Shown: positions 26,291 through 35,452 of the stretch, one piece after another | How positions within the stretch are numbered: position 1 is the first letter of the stretch | How the letters are laid out: each line of letters starts with the position of its first letter | Source of the DNA: Occallatibacter sp. | GTDB lineage: Bacteria > Acidobacteriota > Terriglobia > Terriglobales > Acidobacteriaceae | Direction of reading: 5' to 3' | DNA: 64,000 nt | NCBI GenBank assembly: GCA_031296305.1 | Contig: JARLFZ010000007.1 | Coordinates: 1 to 64,000 of the forward strand | The notes under the pieces: model-generated | What the model saw: the letters and a program-made list of their open reading frames with translations, nothing else | What the model was told of the DNA's origin: nothing | Database searches by the model: none | Position numbers and translations under genes: made by a program

Positions 26291-27835
26291 ATGCAGAGAC
26301 CGATCAAGTTTCAAATGATAAGACGAAACATTCTCGCCAATATGATCGCCCGTGCCTGGGGCGTCATCTCGGTCTATCTGTTCGTGCCTCTGTATCTCCG
26401 CTTCCTGGGGATCGAAGCTTACGGAATTGTCGGGTTCTATTCCACGTTGCTGGCGGTGCTGGCCTTCGCGGACATGGGATTCACGGCGACCCTGAACCGG
26501 GAGATGGCGCGGCTTTCAGTGCGCAAAGACGCTGCCGCCGAAATGGGCGATCTGCTGCGCACCTACGAATCGGCCTATATCTGCATCTCTTCCGCTCTGG
26601 CCGTTGCCATCTGGGCCCTGGCGCCGGCCATTGCCACCCACTGGCTGCGCTCCCGGGTTCTGTTGCCGCACGAAATGGCGGCAGCAATCCGCTTGATGGG
26701 AGTCGCCATCGCGCTTCAGTTGCCCTCCGCACTTTATATCGGAGGGCTGATGGGGCTGGAGAAACAGGTCCGTTCCAATACCATCACCATTACAACCTCG
26801 ATATGCAGGAGTCTCGGCGCGGTTCTGGTGCTATGGCTGGTCTCTCCAACCATCTTCGCCTTCGCCGCCTGGCAGCTGATCTCGAACGTCGGCTATTGCT
26901 CTGCCGCGCGTTTCGGTCTGTGGCGCGCCCTGCCTCCCCGCGCCGACCAGTCCCGGCCACATTTTCGCTGGCAGGCGTTTCGCAACACCTGGCATTATGC
27001 CCTGGGCATGGCCGGAATGGCAGCCGTTTCCGCGCTCCTGGCCCAGGCCGACAAGCTGACGATTAGCAAGATGCTCCCCCTCGAGATGCTGGGATACTAT
27101 ACGCTTGCCGGCGCCCTGGCATCGGCTCCGCTGATACTGGCCAGCCCCATCGCTCTGGCCGTTTTCCCGCGCCTCACGGCGCTGGTTGCCTGCCAGAATT
27201 CCAACGGGGTTCGGCGCCTCTACCATCGCACCTGCGCTCTGGTTGCCGCGGCCGCCATTCCCGTGAGCATGACCCTGGCGTTGTTTGCGGGCGACTTCGT
27301 CCGCGCCTGGACCGGCTCGGCGGCGGCCGCGCAACGAGCAGCATTGCCCGCCTCCTTGCTGCTCGGAGGTCAACTGCTACAGGCCATTCAAGCTGTTCCG
27401 TGCTATCTCGCTCTTGCTCATGGCTACGTCAAGTTGAACTTGTATTTCAACATTGCCTCTCTGCTCCTGCTTGTGCCTCTATTGTTTTTCATGGTGACCA
27501 GATTCGGCATTGTGGGCGCGGGACTATCGTGGCTGATCGTGACGCTTTGCACGATGGCGCCCTTCATGGTTCTGCTGCACCGGCGCTTCCTGCCCGGTGA
27601 ACTTCGCAACTGGCTGCTCGGCGATCTGTTCCGCCCCCTGCTGGCCACGTTGCCTGTGGTTCTGCTGGCTCGCCTGCTCGTGCCCGTACCTTCGTCGCGA
27701 CTGCTCACCATGGGCCTGATCGGCGCGGTCTGCAGCATGGCGGTGCTGGCCGCGGGATGGTCCGTACCGGAGTTGCGCGCGGAATTCATCGCCAGGACCC
27801 GCGGACTGTTCTGGAGATCCTATGCCCACCAGTGA
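26291..27835 (+). CDS. wzx: Wzx-type oligosaccharide flippase (MOP superfamily)
   Basis: 514 residues from the ATG at 26291; the frame upstream overlaps capG and is not needed. About 12-14 hydrophobic segments spread along the chain, with the Wzx-type start 'NILANMIARAWGVISVYLFVP' and 'GIEAYGIVGFYSTLLAVLAFADMGF' (split for length). It moves lipid-linked repeat units across the inner membrane. It overlaps the next gene (a glycosyltransferase) by 14 bases, showing operon structure. Symbol given by role; sequence divergence in this family is high. Confidence 0.85.
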   Translation: MQRPIKFQMIRRNILANMIARAWGVISVYLFVPLYLRFLGIEAYGIVGFYSTLLAVLAFADMGFTATLNREMARLSVRKDAAAEMGDLLRTYESAYICISSALAVAIWALAPAIATHWLRSRVLLPHEMAAAIRLMGVAIALQLPSALYIGGLMGLEKQVRSNTITITTSICRSLGAVLVLWLVSPTIFAFAAWQLISNVGYCSAARFGLWRALPPRADQSRPHFRWQAFRNTWHYALGMAGMAAVSALLAQADKLTISKMLPLEMLGYYTLAGALASAPLILASPIALAVFPRLTALVACQNSNGVRRLYHRTCALVAAAAIPVSMTLALFAGDFVRAWTGSAAAAQRAALPASLLLGGQLLQAIQAVPCYLALAHGYVKLNLYFNIASLLLLVPLLFFMVTRFGIVGAGLSWLIVTLCTMAPFMVLLHRRFLPGELRNWLLGDLFRPLLATLPVVLLARLLVPVPSSRLLTMGLIGAVCSMAVLAAGWSVPELRAEFIARTRGLFWRSYAHQ

Positions 27836-29048
27836 ATTGGCAGCGCATGACGCGCTCGGGGAAACACGGAATGGCAGCCTGGGACTGCGGTCGCGTCCGA
27901 TCCACGCAGTCTGGTACGGGGGCCGCGGCGGCAGCGGCGGTTTGATCTGCTATCTCAAAGGAGTGCTCGCCATTCCCGCAGAGTCCTCCGGCGTCCGCAT
28001 CACCCTGGTGTGCAGCCCCGCCCTCGCAAGCGAACTCGGGGAATTGAACGCTGCCGTCCGCGTAATCACCGTGCCCTCTCTGGAGAAGGCCATCTCGGCG
28101 CAAATGTGGGAGCAGATACACCTGGGCAGATTCATGCGCAGTCTGGGGCCGGACGTGCTGTTCTGTGTGTCAGGCAGCCCGCGCTCGCTTCCCGCCGGCG
28201 TACCGGTGATCGCGGCATGCCACAACATTTTATATTTCGACAAAACGGAGTACCGCAAATACCGCTATTCCAGGCTTTGGTGGAGATTCATGCGGAGATT
28301 GAACCGCAAGCTCCGTGCGCTCTACCCCAAAACCGCTGGCGTCATCTTTACCTCGCCATATTCGCAGGAACTCGTGCTACGCCAGCTTCCCGGCATCAGG
28401 CGGCGGACCGTCATTGCCAATGGCGTGGAAGCGGCCTTCCTCGCCGACAGTCCGGTGCCAACCATCGATCGCGCGCCGCGCAACATTCTTTATGTGTCGA
28501 CCGTGTACCTCTACAAGTACCAGGGTAACGTGGTGAAGGCGGTCAAGCAGTTGCGCGAGTCTACGGGCGAAGATTATCAACTCTGGCTGGCCGGAAACGC
28601 CGATGAAGATCCGCTGGGCAGGAGAGAGCTTCTGCGGGTCATCGAGCAGGAGGGGGCGGACGCATTCACCCGCTTGCTGGGCAATATCAGCCACGATGCC
28701 TTGCCTGCCTTGCTCCGCAGAGCAGACCTATTCGTCTTTGCTTCATCATGTGAAGCCTTTGGCATTACTTTGCTGGAAGCCATGGCATCGGGGCTCCCGG
28801 TGGCCTGCTCGAACCGGTCCGGCCTGACTGGTCTGCTGCGTGATGCAGGCGAGTACTTCAACCCCGAAGACGCGACTGAGATCGCCTCCGCGCTCGCTCG
28901 CCTTTGCGGCGACAGTGCTATACGGCGCGAGTATGCGGAGCGCGCCATGCGCTATGCCCGCGAGTTCTCATGGTCCGGTTGCGCAGAGGAGACATTTGCC
29001 TTCCTGCGGGACATTGCAGTCTCTGCGCAGGATCACCGGCACGCTTGA
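27822..29048 (+). CDS. Glycosyltransferase family 4 (GT-B)
   Basis: 408 residues. The C-terminal half has the GT4 sugar-nucleotide site: 'YVSTVYLYKYQGNVVKAV', 'LLGNISHDALPALLRRADLFV' and the E-x7-E element in 'SCEAFGITLLEAMASGLPV'. The N-terminus contains a Gly-rich loop 'WYGGRGGSGGLICYL'. It would add a sugar to the lipid-linked EPS unit on the cytoplasmic face; donor and acceptor are unknown. Overlaps wzx by 14 bases. Confidence 0.88.
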   Translation: MPTSELAAHDALGETRNGSLGLRSRPIHAVWYGGRGGSGGLICYLKGVLAIPAESSGVRITLVCSPALASELGELNAAVRVITVPSLEKAISAQMWEQIHLGRFMRSLGPDVLFCVSGSPRSLPAGVPVIAACHNILYFDKTEYRKYRYSRLWWRFMRRLNRKLRALYPKTAGVIFTSPYSQELVLRQLPGIRRRTVIANGVEAAFLADSPVPTIDRAPRNILYVSTVYLYKYQGNVVKAVKQLRESTGEDYQLWLAGNADEDPLGRRELLRVIEQEGADAFTRLLGNISHDALPALLRRADLFVFASSCEAFGITLLEAMASGLPVACSNRSGLTGLLRDAGEYFNPEDATEIASALARLCGDSAIRREYAERAMRYAREFSWSGCAEETFAFLRDIAVSAQDHRHA

Positions 29049-29073
29049 GGCAGACACGCCTACGAACCAACAC

Positions 29074-30435
29074 ATGTTGAATTCAGTCAATCCGAGAGTG
29101 CTGGTCATTAGTCACCGCGCGTTCAACGATAAGGGCGCAAGCGGCAACGCATTGGCCTCGTACTTCAAGCACTGGGACGCGGACGCGCTTGCGGAGCTCT
29201 ATTTTTACGCCGAGCTGCCCTGCGGCCCCATGTCCGGCAAGTGTCGCGAATATTATCAAATCACCGATTTCGACGCGCTGAGGAGCGCTCTGGGGCGGCC
29301 TGCCTGCGGCCGCACCCTGGGGGGCGCTGACATCGCCGCGGCCGTTGAGGAGAACGAATCCGGTCCCTCTCGCCTGCAGCAGTTGGTGTACGAGTTCGGC
29401 CGGAAGAAGCACCCGAGCGTAATGCTTCTGCGCGATGCGATTTGGCGGGCGGCTCATTGGCGAACTCCCGCATTCAACCACTGGGTGGACAAATTTCGGC
29501 CCGAACTGATCTTCCTGGTCGGGGGGGATTACACCTTTGCGTACGATATCGCAAGCCATGTTGCCAGACGATGCGACATCCCTCTGGTCGTGTTCATGGG
29601 CGATGACTGGTACGGTGTCTCGCGCTTTTCGCTCTCTCCGCTCTACTGGCTGCATAAGGCGCTCCTTCGCCGCACCATGCACCGCGTCGTGGGCTCCGCC
29701 GCAAGGCTCTTCACGGCCTGCGATCAAATGAGCGAAGAGTATCAGCGAATCTTCAATGTCGAATCGACGACCCTGCCCACGGCATGTGGCCCGATCGCAC
29801 CGGAGCCGGTATTGGGCGCCGGCACTCCAGTCGAGTTGTCGTATATCGGTAAAGTCTCTCTCGGCCGCTGGACCACGCTACGCAAAATCGGCGAAGCGCT
29901 CGCCGAAATCAACGCGCCACAGCAGCGAGCCAGGCTGCGGATCTACTCCACAGAGCGCCTCAATCGTCGCATGTTGAAGCGGCTAAGCATCCCTGGGGCG
30001 ATGGAGTTTATGGGGGGGCTTAGCGCATTGGAAGTCCGCCGGGTTATAGAGAGGTCCGACATCCTTGTACATGTCGAATCCATGGATAAGGTGAACCGTA
30101 AACTGACGCGGCTGTCTCTTTCCACCAAGATTCCGGAGTATCTGGCCAGCGGCAGATGTATCTTCGTCGCCGGGCCGGCTGAAGTGGGTTCGATCCGGTA
30201 TGTCCAGGATCACGAGGCGGGAGTGGTCGTTACCGACATGGAGGCGCTTCGCGAAAATCTGAAAGCTTTGATTGCCAACCCGGAACTGCGGCGGCGCCAT
30301 GCTCTCAATGGTCTGCGACTGGCGCACCAGAGACACGACGCCAAAGTCATTGGCGATCTTCTGGACGCCGCTCTCGGCGGCGTGGTCGGTAGCACGATCT
30401 GCGCCCCCTCAGCATTAGCCGCAGCGAGGCAGTGA
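29074..30435 (+). CDS. Glycosyltransferase-like protein (GT-B fold)
   Basis: 453 residues from the ATG at 29074; the frame runs further upstream into the preceding glycosyltransferase but that part is a shadow. It begins with 'PRVLVISHRAFNDKGASGNAL', a GT-B donor-side opening, and has a late 'LSLSTKIPEYLASGRCIFVAG' stretch that matches the region of the E-x7-E motif in GT4 enzymes (K-x-x-E-Y form). No membrane segment. Likely another EPS assembly enzyme; specificity unknown. Confidence 0.75.
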   Translation: MLNSVNPRVLVISHRAFNDKGASGNALASYFKHWDADALAELYFYAELPCGPMSGKCREYYQITDFDALRSALGRPACGRTLGGADIAAAVEENESGPSRLQQLVYEFGRKKHPSVMLLRDAIWRAAHWRTPAFNHWVDKFRPELIFLVGGDYTFAYDIASHVARRCDIPLVVFMGDDWYGVSRFSLSPLYWLHKALLRRTMHRVVGSAARLFTACDQMSEEYQRIFNVESTTLPTACGPIAPEPVLGAGTPVELSYIGKVSLGRWTTLRKIGEALAEINAPQQRARLRIYSTERLNRRMLKRLSIPGAMEFMGGLSALEVRRVIERSDILVHVESMDKVNRKLTRLSLSTKIPEYLASGRCIFVAGPAEVGSIRYVQDHEAGVVVTDMEALRENLKALIANPELRRRHALNGLRLAHQRHDAKVIGDLLDAALGGVVGSTICAPSALAAARQ

Positions 30436-30606
30436 AGCCCGGCCGGCGACCAGTGCGAAGGCCCACATCGTGGCGATCGTCTGACTGTTTTGCTTCTCGC
30501 CTTCACTTTGGCCAGAAGCATAAGTACCTCAATCCGTCAGCCTTCCAACGTTCCATGAAAGAAAGGGCGAGAAACTCTGGACACCGCCTGTCCAGCGAAG
30601 AGAGAT

Positions 30607-31545
30607 ATGCAGAGTTTGTCTAGAAAGATACGCCAGCAACTGATTCCCAGCCTTCACGGTGTCTTTGCTCTGGGGCAGAGATTCGGGGTGGATATCCTTC
30701 CCCGGCATTTCTATTCGTCGATTCCCGATATCCGTCAACTGCGGCGCAGCGAGTCGTGGAAGCTGCCCTCTGTGATGACCGGCGTGGCCGGCGCCGATAT
30801 CGAATCGCAAATGTCGTTTCTTCAAGGGTGCTGTCTGCCGCCGCTTCAGGATCGCCTGAGTCAAGGTGGGATTTACGAGCATTCCTGTAGAGAGAACGCC
30901 GCGCCGGGCTATAGCCAGATCGACAGCGACTTTCTGTATTGCTTTATTGCGACCAAACGTCCCCGGAAGATTGTGCAGGTAGGCTGCGGAGTATCCACCG
31001 CAGTGATCCTGCTGGCGGCCAAAGAGGTGGGCTACAGCCCGCAGATCATCTGCATCGATCCATTTCCAAGCCAGTACCTGACACGCGCAGCAGAGCAGAA
31101 ACGCATTGAGCTGATCGCGATCCCCGCCCAGGAAGTGGACCTCGAAGTATTTACTGGTCTTGATGCCGGAGACTTTCTATTCGTCGACTCCACTCACACC
31201 GTGCGCACAGGCAGCGAAGTGAACCGGATCATTCTGGAAGTGCTCCCGCGTCTGTGCTCTGAGTGCTTTGTGCATTTCCATGATATCTACTTCCCTTATG
31301 ATTACGGGCCAACTGTTATGAACACGCTGTTCTTTTGGGAAGAGAGCTCATTACTACACGCATTCTTGATCGACAACAAGCGGTACGCTATTGCGGTTTC
31401 GTTCAGCATGTTGCACCACGCCTGCCCAGAGCGTTTACAATCGCAACTCCCTAACTACCGGCCCACTCCACTGCACCACGGGTTGCGCACGACCGCTGCG
31501 GGCTTTGGGCATTTCCCTGCTGCAACCTATCTCGCCGTTACGTAG
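30607..31545 (+). CDS. SAM-dependent methyltransferase, class I
   Basis: 312 residues. The SAM site reads 'IVQVGCGVSTAVILLAA' followed by 'IICIDPFP' with the acidic end of strand beta-2, then 'GDFLFVDSTHTV' and 'CFVHFHDIYFPYDYG', the pattern of the Methyltransf_24 group. The first 100 residues form a helical extension. It may O-methylate an EPS sugar, which fits its place between glycosyltransferases and the polymerase. Gap of 171 bases before it; no hairpin seen there. Confidence 0.78.
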   Translation: MQSLSRKIRQQLIPSLHGVFALGQRFGVDILPRHFYSSIPDIRQLRRSESWKLPSVMTGVAGADIESQMSFLQGCCLPPLQDRLSQGGIYEHSCRENAAPGYSQIDSDFLYCFIATKRPRKIVQVGCGVSTAVILLAAKEVGYSPQIICIDPFPSQYLTRAAEQKRIELIAIPAQEVDLEVFTGLDAGDFLFVDSTHTVRTGSEVNRIILEVLPRLCSECFVHFHDIYFPYDYGPTVMNTLFFWEESSLLHAFLIDNKRYAIAVSFSMLHHACPERLQSQLPNYRPTPLHHGLRTTAAGFGHFPAATYLAVT

Positions 31546-31658
31546 TGGAGAAGTGGAGGCTGGTCAGCAAAACTCCGGCCGCGCCGGCGCGCGTCGTCAG
31601 ACTCTGCGTCATCTCGCGCCCGCTGCTGACGACTTGATCTCCATCTCGGACACACGCT

Positions 31659-32996
31659 ATGGTCAGTGAGCACTGCTTGCCATTCCAACCCGCGCGAATT
31701 TCCGTTGCTCGGAGCGAAACCTCTCTGAGGCGTCGGGAAGCCTGCTGGCGTTTTTTCTATCGCCTGACCAGCATCCTTCCCGCGACCGCCATTGTGCTGA
31801 TGGTTGTACCGATCGCCCGGCAATTCCTCAGCGTCTGGCTGACCGTAACCATCTTCGCCGTTTGGGCGTTCTTTGCGATGATTCTGCGGCCGGGTTGGCC
31901 TTTGCAATTGACCCGCTGTCTTTACCTGGTTCCTCTTTGGCTGATGTATGCATTTTGCGAGGCCATGCGCGTGGGAATGGACGATCGCTTCATCGGAGGA
32001 TCTGTCCTCTTCCTCGCTCCCGCCTTTATTTATGAGTATTACGGCAAGGATCGCGGAATCCTGACCATGCTGACCACCGTGGGGATCATCAGTTTCATGG
32101 CAGGATCCATCATGTCCGTCAAGGTGTTGTGGGTCCATCCTCTGGCGGCCAGGCTGATGAGCACAAACTGGGTGATATCGGCCGCGTACGCGTACCTCGG
32201 CCATAGCGGGGTCGGCGATTTCCGATTCACGTATGGGGTAGCCATGCTGGCGCCGCTGATGGTCGCTATTGCCGCCGGTACTGACAGGGCAAAATGGCTC
32301 AGAGTTTCGATGGTTGTATGCGCATGCGTCTTCGTGTACTACCTATATCTGGCTGCCTTTGCTATGTCGATCTACATTGTGATCGCGGGAACTTTCCTCG
32401 CCGTGTTCTTCCATATCAAGCGCCTGCCACTCAAATTCGCTGCCTCGCTGCTGACCGTCGTTGCCGGCCTTCTCTTTCTGGTATTTGGCGCTGACCTGAT
32501 GCTTTATATAGCTAGAAATGTCAACAGTGAAGTCCTGGCAATCAAGGCGCGGGCGGCTGCCTCCTTGCTCCCGGGAGGCCAACATACGAAAGAGGGACAA
32601 TTCGCATCCGACCGGATATCGCTCTATGGTACTTCGTTCAAGACACTCCTCGAACATCCGATCGCTGGCGTTGGGGCCTACTACAGCGTTGCCGGAGTAG
32701 ATGTTGGATTGGAGCAGGGTATCGGCGGCCACTCCGATTTGCTCGACAATCTGGCGCGCTACGGACTGGTCGGCGCAGGTCTATATCTGCCCATCCTGTT
32801 CCCGCTGGCCTTTCGCGCGGTCTCGGAGGGGAAGGGAACCGCATACGGCAAATCCGCTCTTGCGATGTGGGTATTGTTCTTCCTCATGTGTTGTTCTAAT
32901 CCGGTATCGGGACAAACCGAAGTCGGCGTGAGCGTGTTCCTGCTTTGGCCGGCGCTGCCGAAGGTCTTCGCGGCGAGAGGGACTATTCAGTGCTAG
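31659..32996 (+). CDS. wzy: Wzy-type O-antigen/EPS polymerase
   Basis: 445 residues with about ten to eleven hydrophobic segments spread evenly and one large periplasmic loop at about residues 285-350, the O-antigen polymerase/ligase layout. That loop region has 'SLYGTSFKTLLEHPIAGVGAYYSV' and 'GGHSDLLDNLARYGLVGAGLY' (split for length), the conserved H-S-x-x-L element of Wzy_C domains. It polymerises repeat units in the periplasm. Wzx, Wzz-like and Wza-like proteins in the same locus make a Wzy-dependent pathway. Confidence 0.85.
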   Translation: MVSEHCLPFQPARISVARSETSLRRREACWRFFYRLTSILPATAIVLMVVPIARQFLSVWLTVTIFAVWAFFAMILRPGWPLQLTRCLYLVPLWLMYAFCEAMRVGMDDRFIGGSVLFLAPAFIYEYYGKDRGILTMLTTVGIISFMAGSIMSVKVLWVHPLAARLMSTNWVISAAYAYLGHSGVGDFRFTYGVAMLAPLMVAIAAGTDRAKWLRVSMVVCACVFVYYLYLAAFAMSIYIVIAGTFLAVFFHIKRLPLKFAASLLTVVAGLLFLVFGADLMLYIARNVNSEVLAIKARAAASLLPGGQHTKEGQFASDRISLYGTSFKTLLEHPIAGVGAYYSVAGVDVGLEQGIGGHSDLLDNLARYGLVGAGLYLPILFPLAFRAVSEGKGTAYGKSALAMWVLFFLMCCSNPVSGQTEVGVSVFLLWPALPKVFAARGTIQC

Positions 32997-33308
32997 GCAG
33001 GAAATTTGGCGACCAAGGGAGGAGCCGTGCGAGCGACTGGCAAAGTGAACGGTGTCGAATTCGCGTAGGAACTCCACCGGGTTCGTCTTGAGAATAGACA
33101 AGACACCAGTGCCCGTCCACTGCACCCGCAAACCCACACTCTTCATAGTGGACGACGGACATCCCGGGCCGGGCCAACCGGAAAGCAAGTGCATAACCAA
33201 AGTCCCAATCGAAGTCACTCTTGGAAGCACCACCAATAGATTCTGGGTGAATTGCACCAACGGGCTTCGCTTCGGGGCGACTGACATGGCAAGTGTGAGG
33301 GGACACAT
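32997..33308. other. Intergenic stretch with possible gene remnant on the minus strand
   Basis: 312 bases between wzy and the HAD gene. On the minus strand around 33060-33240 a frame gives 'SDFDWDFGYALAFRLARPGMSVVHYEECGF'-type sequence (quoted in parts: SDFDWDFGYALAFRL, then ARPGMSVVHYEECGF), which resembles the C-terminal part of GT2 glycosyltransferases. There is no start signal and the frame is not sustained, so it would be a fragment. Nothing else recognised. Confidence 0.3.
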
Positions 33309-33911
33309 ATGCAACGCGTAGCCTTCTGTTTTGATTTAGACGGTACGGTGATAAGGGGAGAGATTCTCCCTCATCTTGCGCGATCGATCGATTTAGCCGA
33401 CGAGATGCAACTGCTGACAACCTTGACGATGCAGGGCGTTATTCCGTTTGAGCATTCGTTCAGGTTACGAGTCAAGCTCCTCTCGGAGATTCCTATCTCG
33501 ACGGCGCAGGAGATAGTCTCCAAACTCCCTTTGGAGAGCAACATCATACGGTTTATTCAGTCTCACAAGAACGATTCTTACTTGGTAACTGGCAATCTGG
33601 ATGTGTGGATTAAGCCGCTCATCGAGAGAATCGGATGTGAATGCTTTTCCTCGGAAGCGAACTACTCGGGCGACCGGCTTCTGGGAATTAAGTCGGTAAT
33701 GCAAAAGGAGCACGCCGTAAAGAGCCTGAGAGAGCGCTACGAAAGGATTGTCGCCATTGGCGATGGGATGAACGATGCCATGATGTTGCAGGGTGCGGAT
33801 GTCGCCATAGCCTACGGCGGATTTCGAAGCCCCGTGGAAAATCTTGTCCGCCTTGCGCATTATGTGGTCTATAACGGGAGCGGGTTATGTCACGTGTTAG
33901 ATACGCAATAG
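33309..33911 (+). CDS. HAD-superfamily phosphatase (SerB/PSP-like)
   Basis: 200 residues. HAD motifs: I at residues 9-13 'DLDGT' in 'FCFDLDGTVIRGE', II 'SYLVTGN' and IV 'IVAIGDGMNDAMM', with the helical cap between I and II as in phosphoserine phosphatases. It would remove phosphate from a small molecule in the cytoplasm. It overlaps the next gene (nucleotidyltransferase) by 25 bases, and the CDP-alcohol transferase follows; the three look like one functional module. This part seems more AT-rich than the genes around it. Confidence 0.85.
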   Translation: MQRVAFCFDLDGTVIRGEILPHLARSIDLADEMQLLTTLTMQGVIPFEHSFRLRVKLLSEIPISTAQEIVSKLPLESNIIRFIQSHKNDSYLVTGNLDVWIKPLIERIGCECFSSEANYSGDRLLGIKSVMQKEHAVKSLRERYERIVAIGDGMNDAMMLQGADVAIAYGGFRSPVENLVRLAHYVVYNGSGLCHVLDTQ

Positions 33912-34546
33912 TGTCCTGTGCAGGTCTCGGCAGCAGGTTGGGCCTGAATAGTGCAAAATGCCTGGTGCACGTGGAGGGCAAACGGATCATAGACTACCTC
34001 CTTCCGCTGGTTGCCGACATTGAGGATCTTCGTGTCGTCGTCGGCTTTCAAGAAGCCGAAGTTATGGAGCACGTCTCGAAAATACGCCCGGATGCGGTGT
34101 TTGTAAGAAACCCGAGTTACGCCTCCACATCCAACAGTTACAGCGTTAATCTAGCCACGCACGACCTACACGAGCCATTCATGATCATTGACGGGGACAT
34201 GATCATCGAGCCGGCTTCATTCCGCCGGTTTCTTCTTGCAGCCGAATGCGGGGAGTCGATGGTGGGCGTTGCGCGCAGTAAGACGGACGAGGCAGTGTTC
34301 GTGAAATTGGACGAATCTGGGTATGTCCAGCAGTTTCACCGCTCCCCGCGGGCGCCTTTCGAATGGTGCGGGGTTGCCTACTTGGCCGGCATTCGAATCG
34401 AGCGAAGCTCAAAGTTCGTGTTCGACGATCTATCGAGGTATCTCCCACTTAAGTCCCATGAACTCGAGTGCGTCGAGATCGACACGCCCGATGACCTCAA
34501 AATGGCCCAGCGCGAGGTCCATAAATATAACTTCTCCTACGCTTAG
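33887..34546 (+). CDS. Nucleotidyltransferase, LicC/GlmU-like
   Basis: 219 residues. N-terminal NTP-binding loop 'SCAGLGSRLG' with the following Lys in 'NSAKCLVHVEGK', and the metal-binding 'MIIDGDMIIEP'. The size and single domain fit small-molecule cytidylyl- or uridylyltransferases such as LicC rather than full sugar pyrophosphorylases. Next to a CDP-alcohol phosphotransferase, production of a CDP-activated alcohol or polyol is the likeliest role (inference). Translationally coupled to the HAD gene. Confidence 0.82.
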   Translation: MSRVRYAIVSCAGLGSRLGLNSAKCLVHVEGKRIIDYLLPLVADIEDLRVVVGFQEAEVMEHVSKIRPDAVFVRNPSYASTSNSYSVNLATHDLHEPFMIIDGDMIIEPASFRRFLLAAECGESMVGVARSKTDEAVFVKLDESGYVQQFHRSPRAPFEWCGVAYLAGIRIERSSKFVFDDLSRYLPLKSHELECVEIDTPDDLKMAQREVHKYNFSYA

Positions 34547-34687
34547 CGATAGCGGAACGTGTAAGTAATCTTGGCTTCCCGTTAAGATGACCGCGAACTT
34601 CGTTTGCCCGCTCGGTTTGCGGTTCGCAGGCGACAAACATGTGCGTGAGATATACGGTTAGGGCTTTGCCCGGAAGGATTTTCGAGC

Positions 34688-35452
34688 ATGACTTATCAAC
34701 AGTTTCTTGAAGCTGCGCAGACGCCAGAATTTGTCGCCGCTACTGCTAAGCTGGGCGCAATTCGGAGAGGCATCACATGGGTTGGGGTTCGCGTGGGTTT
34801 CGTACTTTTTCGCCTGGGCCTCTCTGCCAACCAAGTGTCGCTGCTCGGCTGGCTCTTCGGTATCGGTGGATTGAGCCTGTTTTGCTGGTATGGCCAGCTG
34901 CCGCGGTGGTGTGCGGTCATCGCGGCCGTATGCTGCTACGCAGGCGCGTTCCTGGACTTTTGTGACGGTGCGGTGGCCAGAGCCCGCAAGTCTGCCAATG
35001 AGATCGGCGGAATCATCGATGGCATCACAACCGATTTCATTCGCTCCAGTCTGCTGGTTGTTCTGGGTATTGTGGCCCGGTCGGCTGCATTCGCAATTGT
35101 CGCATTGGTTTCGGCTTACATCGTTGTCTGGCTGCGAAACCAATTCATCTGGAGTGGACTCTATGCATCGGAAGCACGACCCAGCAAATCTTCGGCTTCA
35201 TCGATATTTCGTTGGGCATTTTCAGTACACGTGATGATTGCAGTGCTCCCGCTAGCATTCGCAGCAGCAATTGTCTTTGGCTGCGTCCAGAGCTTTGCGA
35301 GGAGCGTTTCTGCTCTGTACCTGGCGCTGTCGATCGCTTGGTTTTGGCTTGCGTGTAACGACTTTGGTTGCAAAGCATCGGCAAACCGCGAACAGGTGCC
35401 TATTGAGAAGCCGCTTGACCATCAGTCATGCCCTGTAGTGGAGCTCAAATGA
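34688..35452 (+). CDS. CDP-alcohol phosphotransferase family membrane enzyme
   Basis: 254 residues, about five to six membrane segments. The family motif runs from D90 to D116: D90, D93, G94, A97, R98, G107 and D111 are at the usual spacing (DxxDGxxAR, eight residues, GxxxD). The last Asp should be residue 115 but that is Thr; the Asp is at 116. If real, this shifts the catalytic base by one place. The family transfers a phospho-alcohol from a CDP carrier to an acceptor in the membrane. With the two genes before it, it may decorate a lipid or EPS with a phospho-polyol. Overlaps the next gene in ATGA. Confidence 0.85.
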   Translation: MTYQQFLEAAQTPEFVAATAKLGAIRRGITWVGVRVGFVLFRLGLSANQVSLLGWLFGIGGLSLFCWYGQLPRWCAVIAAVCCYAGAFLDFCDGAVARARKSANEIGGIIDGITTDFIRSSLLVVLGIVARSAAFAIVALVSAYIVVWLRNQFIWSGLYASEARPSKSSASSIFRWAFSVHVMIAVLPLAFAAAIVFGCVQSFARSVSALYLALSIAWFWLACNDFGCKASANREQVPIEKPLDHQSCPVVELK

